A DNA stretch of 64,000 bases, from the NCBI GenBank assembly GCA_905197485.1, contig CAJJYZ010000001.1:31489-95488 (forward strand), given 5' to 3'. The translations under genes and the position numbers were made by a program. The stretch's first letter is position 1. Each line of letters opens with the position of its first letter. Below are positions 61,817-64,000 of the stretch, piece after piece. The notes under the pieces were generated by a model. That model worked only from the letters and a program-made list of their open reading frames with translations, did no database searches and was not told the origin of the DNA. Origin of the DNA: an uncultured Lachnospiraceae bacterium. Lineage in GTDB: Bacteria > Bacillota > Clostridia > Lachnospirales > Lachnospiraceae.

Positions 61817-62932
61817 TTACACAACTTCATTTAAAAATACTGCACGCAATGGTCTTAGTTTCCCCAATTCCTTTGCCGTATCTTCCGCCACATTCACTTC
61901 TTCCGGCTCAAGATAACCAAACAAAACGCTCGTCAAATCCCCAATCGAAATCTTTTGTTCCAGTTTCTCCAAGTCTTCTTTTCTTTTCTCTACACAGCAA
62001 ACCTGACAGTCTTTTCTCCCACTAATCTCAAAAGTCCCAAGACTTTCTTCTCCAGGTTCATCCGTAACACAAAGAGACACCTTTAGTTCTTCTTTCGCCT
62101 CCATACACGCAAACATTTTAGGAATATCCAAAACTCTCGCCATAATCATCGGCTTTTCGGACTGCCGTTCTCTGTCCATTATCCCTAATACATGTACTCT
62201 CTCTGTTTCATTTCCTGTGAGAACAGATACGGTATGGTAAAATTCCTTCTCATATCCCTCTAAAAATATCGGTTCCAATATCTCGTACTCTTCTTCTTTT
62301 CCATACCCAAATAGGCCGATACATCTTTCATTCTCCCTAACCAAAAGGATTCCTCCGTTCTCACTACGGAATTCTTGCAGCAAGCGTCTATAATAATGTA
62401 CATCTCTCTTTGCATAAACCTGGTAATTCTTTTCCAAATATGCATTCGCAAACCGCGCCATTTCCTCACAGTCCTCTTCCCTTGCATATGCAACGGAAAT
62501 TCCCGAATTCTTCGAAGTTTCCCCCATAATCCATCCTTGGTTTTGCTTATAAATAAACCGAAATCCATGAGGATTGTAAATCGCTTCCGCCGCCGGCATC
62601 AAAAAGGTGAATGCCTCGCCGCGAGTCCTCATATCTATCATTGCCTGCTTGAGAAGTTTTGCCATATAGCCACGTTTTCGATAAGCTTCTTCTGTAGCTA
62701 CCGCCACGATATAGTGTCCTTCTGTAATACCATTTCCAATTTGCAATCGATACGGATTCAATTGCAGCATCGCGCGAATCTCACCGTCTTCCTCCACAAC
62801 GTAAATCTCGTTTTCCGACGTCTTCACAGAATAATAATAATCCAGAAATTCCGAAGTATCCTCTGTAAATACGGTTTCCCACAATCTACGTGTCTTTTCA
62901 TGTTCTTCTCGTTTCAGTTTACGAATCACCAT
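61817..62932 (-). CDS. Eis-like GNAT N-acetyltransferase
   Basis: A 371-residue protein: an N-terminal GNAT domain (about 1-130) with acetyl-CoA-binding IVAVATEEAYRKRGYMAKLLKQAM and EAFTFLMPAAEAIYNPHGF. A second GNAT-like domain follows. The C-terminal part resembles the SCP2-like domain of Eis (ISIGDLTSVLFGYLEPEEV). Eis proteins acetylate aminoglycosides or other amines; the substrate here is unknown. ATG 62932 (MVIRKLKREEHEKT) follows the ispF stop closely, with GGAAG upstream. The longer frame to 62995 overlaps ispF and is unlikely. Confidence 0.82.
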   Translation of the reverse strand: MVIRKLKREEHEKTRRLWETVFTEDTSEFLDYYYSVKTSENEIYVVEEDGEIRAMLQLNPYRLQIGNGITEGHYIVAVATEEAYRKRGYMAKLLKQAMIDMRTRGEAFTFLMPAAEAIYNPHGFRFIYKQNQGWIMGETSKNSGISVAYAREEDCEEMARFANAYLEKNYQVYAKRDVHYYRRLLQEFRSENGGILLVRENERCIGLFGYGKEEEYEILEPIFLEGYEKEFYHTVSVLTGNETERVHVLGIMDRERQSEKPMIMARVLDIPKMFACMEAKEELKVSLCVTDEPGEESLGTFEISGRKDCQVCCVEKRKEDLEKLEQKISIGDLTSVLFGYLEPEEVNVAEDTAKELGKLRPLRAVFLNEVV

Positions 62933-62936
62933 CCGA

Positions 62937-63479
62937 CTATTTCCTTCCACAACCACCGCAACCGGCACACCCTGTCTCTTGCGGCATGACATCATAACTT
63001 AAATTCGTCATTTTCTCAATGGCACAGATTGCCTGGGAAGAAATTCCCTCCCCGGAACCAGTAAATCCGAGTCCTTCTTCCGTTGTCGCTTTCACATTCA
63101 CCTGGTCTACATCAATCCCAAGCGTATCCGCAATATTTTGCCGCATCTCGTCAATGTACGGGCGCATCTTCGGCCGCTGTGCGATAATCGTCGCATCGAT
63201 ATTTTCTACAAGATATAAATGCTCATCCAAAAGCTTCCCGACATGTTCCAAAAGCTTGATACTGGAAATCCCTTTATACCGCTCGTCTGTATCCGGAAAA
63301 TGTTTCCCAATATCTCCTAGCGCTGCCGCCCCGAGAAGTGCATCCATAATCGCATGCAAAAGCACGTCCGCATCCGAATGTCCCAGAAGTCCTTTCTCAT
63401 ACGGAATTTTCACTCCGCCAATGATTAACTCCCGGTCTTCGACCAATTTATGTACATCATAACCCATTCCAACTCGCAT
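62937..63479 (-). CDS. ispF: IspF, 2-C-methyl-D-erythritol 2,4-cyclodiphosphate synthase, with Cys-rich tail
   Basis: A 180-residue enzyme of the MEP isoprenoid pathway. Metal ligands are Asp8, His10 (MGYDVHKL) and His42 (LLHAIMDAL); ATTEEGLGFTGSGEGI is the family C-terminal motif. The usual protein ends near residue 158. This one goes on for about 22 residues and finishes with CAGCGGCGRK (Cys171, 174, 177). GGAAGAAACC precedes ATG. The Eis-like gene follows within four bases of the stop, so the two are cotranscribed. Confidence 0.95.
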   Translation of the reverse strand: MRVGMGYDVHKLVEDRELIIGGVKIPYEKGLLGHSDADVLLHAIMDALLGAAALGDIGKHFPDTDERYKGISSIKLLEHVGKLLDEHLYLVENIDATIIAQRPKMRPYIDEMRQNIADTLGIDVDQVNVKATTEEGLGFTGSGEGISSQAICAIEKMTNLSYDVMPQETGCAGCGGCGRK

Positions 63480-63626
63480 GGTTTCTTCCGCTCCTTTTCT
63501 ACTTTTTCGTCATTGATTTTATTCTACCATATATAATCTCTTTTTTGTATATTTTTATCCTCTATTTGGCACAATAAAAATGGACTTTATGGATGAATTA
63601 CAAGAATGGAAAGAAAGGGATTCGAT

Positions 63627-63833
63627 ATGAAAAAACCATTATCAAACGAAGAAATCATTGATTCCTACGATTATCTCGCAAACGCCGCTTCCACGACAGA
63701 TTGCACCGGACTCATTCCGGCAAATCCTACTTCAAAGGCAGAGCGTGAGTCATATGAAGACGTCTACCTCTACACGCCGCCGGAGATTCCAGACCCCGAA
63801 AAAGAAGACCATGATTGTAAGGGACAGGGCTAA
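63627..63833 (+). CDS. Small acidic hypothetical protein, 68 residues
   Basis: Not recognised. The protein starts MKKPLSNEEIIDSYDYLANAAS, has a TDCTGLIPANP segment and ends in an acidic proline-rich tail (YTPPEIPDPEKEDHDCKGQG). No helix long enough for a membrane. ATG 63627 has GAAAGGGA eight bases upstream. The stop is inside a direct repeat (AAGGGACAGGGC at 63819-63830, again at 63841-63852). It may be a small regulatory or structural protein. Confidence 0.6.
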   Translation: MKKPLSNEEIIDSYDYLANAASTTDCTGLIPANPTSKAERESYEDVYLYTPPEIPDPEKEDHDCKGQG

Positions 63834-63864
63834 CTGCAAAAAGGGACAGGGCAATCTTTCATTG

Positions 63865-63897
63865 GGGACGTAGCAAAATGAAAAAAGTGTACGTCCC
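63865..63897 (+). other. Hairpin between the small gene and the terminator
   Basis: GGGACGTA (63865-63872) pairs with TACGTCCC (63890-63897) with a 17-base AT-rich loop. It lies between a duplicated 12-base unit and the following terminator. The role is unknown. Confidence 0.5.
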
Positions 63898-63908
63898 TAA
63901 TTAAAAAA

Positions 63909-63936
63909 CTCCGATGAAAAATCATCGGAGTTTTTT
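63909..63936. terminator. Terminator before tRNA-Met
   Basis: Nine-base stem CTCCGATGA / TCATCGGAG with a four-base loop, six T on the plus side and six A on the other, so it can serve both the small gene (plus) and the tRNA (minus). Confidence 0.85.
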
Positions 63937-63948
63937 ATTAAAATAAAA

Positions 63949-64000
63949 TAGCGGGAACTGGATTCGAACCAGCGACACTACGGGTATGAACCGTATGCTC
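63949..64000 (-). tRNA. tRNA with anticodon CAT (Met-type), 5' part beyond window
   Basis: The minus strand shows the anticodon arm TACGG-TTCATAC-CCGTA with anticodon CAT, the variable loop, T-arm GCTGG-TTCGAAT-CCAGT and acceptor 3' strand TCCCGCT with discriminator A. The D-arm and 5' acceptor strand lie beyond base 64000. Initiator, elongator and Ile2 types cannot be told apart from this part. Confidence 0.88.

Overview
The window looks like chromosomal DNA from a spore-forming gut Lachnospiraceae (Dorea / Mediterraneibacter / [Ruminococcus]-like Clostridia). This rests on moderate-to-low GC, Clostridia-type Shine-Dalgarno sites, the cysE-cysS-mrnC-rlmB-sigH cluster, T-box and TPP leaders, AsnA, MetA with the acetyl-CoA-type residue, and many small acidic or Cys-rich Firmicutes proteins. 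Species assignment is inference. No prophage, insertion sequence, rRNA operon or CRISPR array was found. Most genes are on the minus strand.

Layout: (1) 1-10.2 kb: prmA (cut by the window edge), mntP, a cysteine desulfidase-family gene, a lysine-N-methylase gene interrupted by one in-frame TAG, sbcC-sbcD, two small unknowns and a long-form rsmH. (2) 10.3-13.9 kb: a decaying 2-aminoethylphosphonate operon. ATPase and phnW look intact, phnX is frameshifted, and permease and binding-protein genes are collapsed into a chimera by deletions. (3) 14-17.4 kb: ECF sigma/anti-sigma pair, ferredoxin-type aldo-keto reductase, XRE-Uma2 fusion. (4) 17.4-27.1 kb: dppABCDF-type peptide importer, preceded by a histidine kinase / binding lipoprotein / AraC-type response regulator trio and a strongly palindromic intergenic element. 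(5) 27.1-36.7 kb: MATE pump, pyridoxamine kinase, alanine/Na+ symporter, rlmD, pcrA, second desulfidase-family paralogue. (6) 36.8-40.7 kb: a two-component plus ABC-2 exporter module with periodic operator-like repeats, beside a 5'-truncated DUF234 ATPase. (7) 41-56.6 kb: metA, AI-2E-family transporter, DUF1540 protein, T-box-thioesterase-thrS, YdcF-like protein, SEC-C protein, asnA, CBM9-like protein, cardiolipin synthase, a YtxH/LEA-like protein, a MocR regulator, glnS, TPP riboswitch-thiT, tRNA-Thr(GGT). (8) 56.7-64 kb: sigH, rlmB, mrnC, cysS, cysE under a Cys T-box, a BaiA-like dehydrogenase, an Eis-like acetyltransferase, ispF with a Cys-rich tail, a small unknown and a partial tRNA-Met.

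How parts connect: the Thr T-box (specifier read as ACC) would sense tRNA-Thr(GGU), the tRNA encoded about 10 kb away. The Cys T-box heads cysteine synthesis (cysE) and charging (cysS) and may read through to sigH. The most unusual stretches are the eroded phosphonate operon, whose deletions fall at short direct repeats, and the kinase/binding protein/regulator trio. I did not find a clearly new defence or mobile system.
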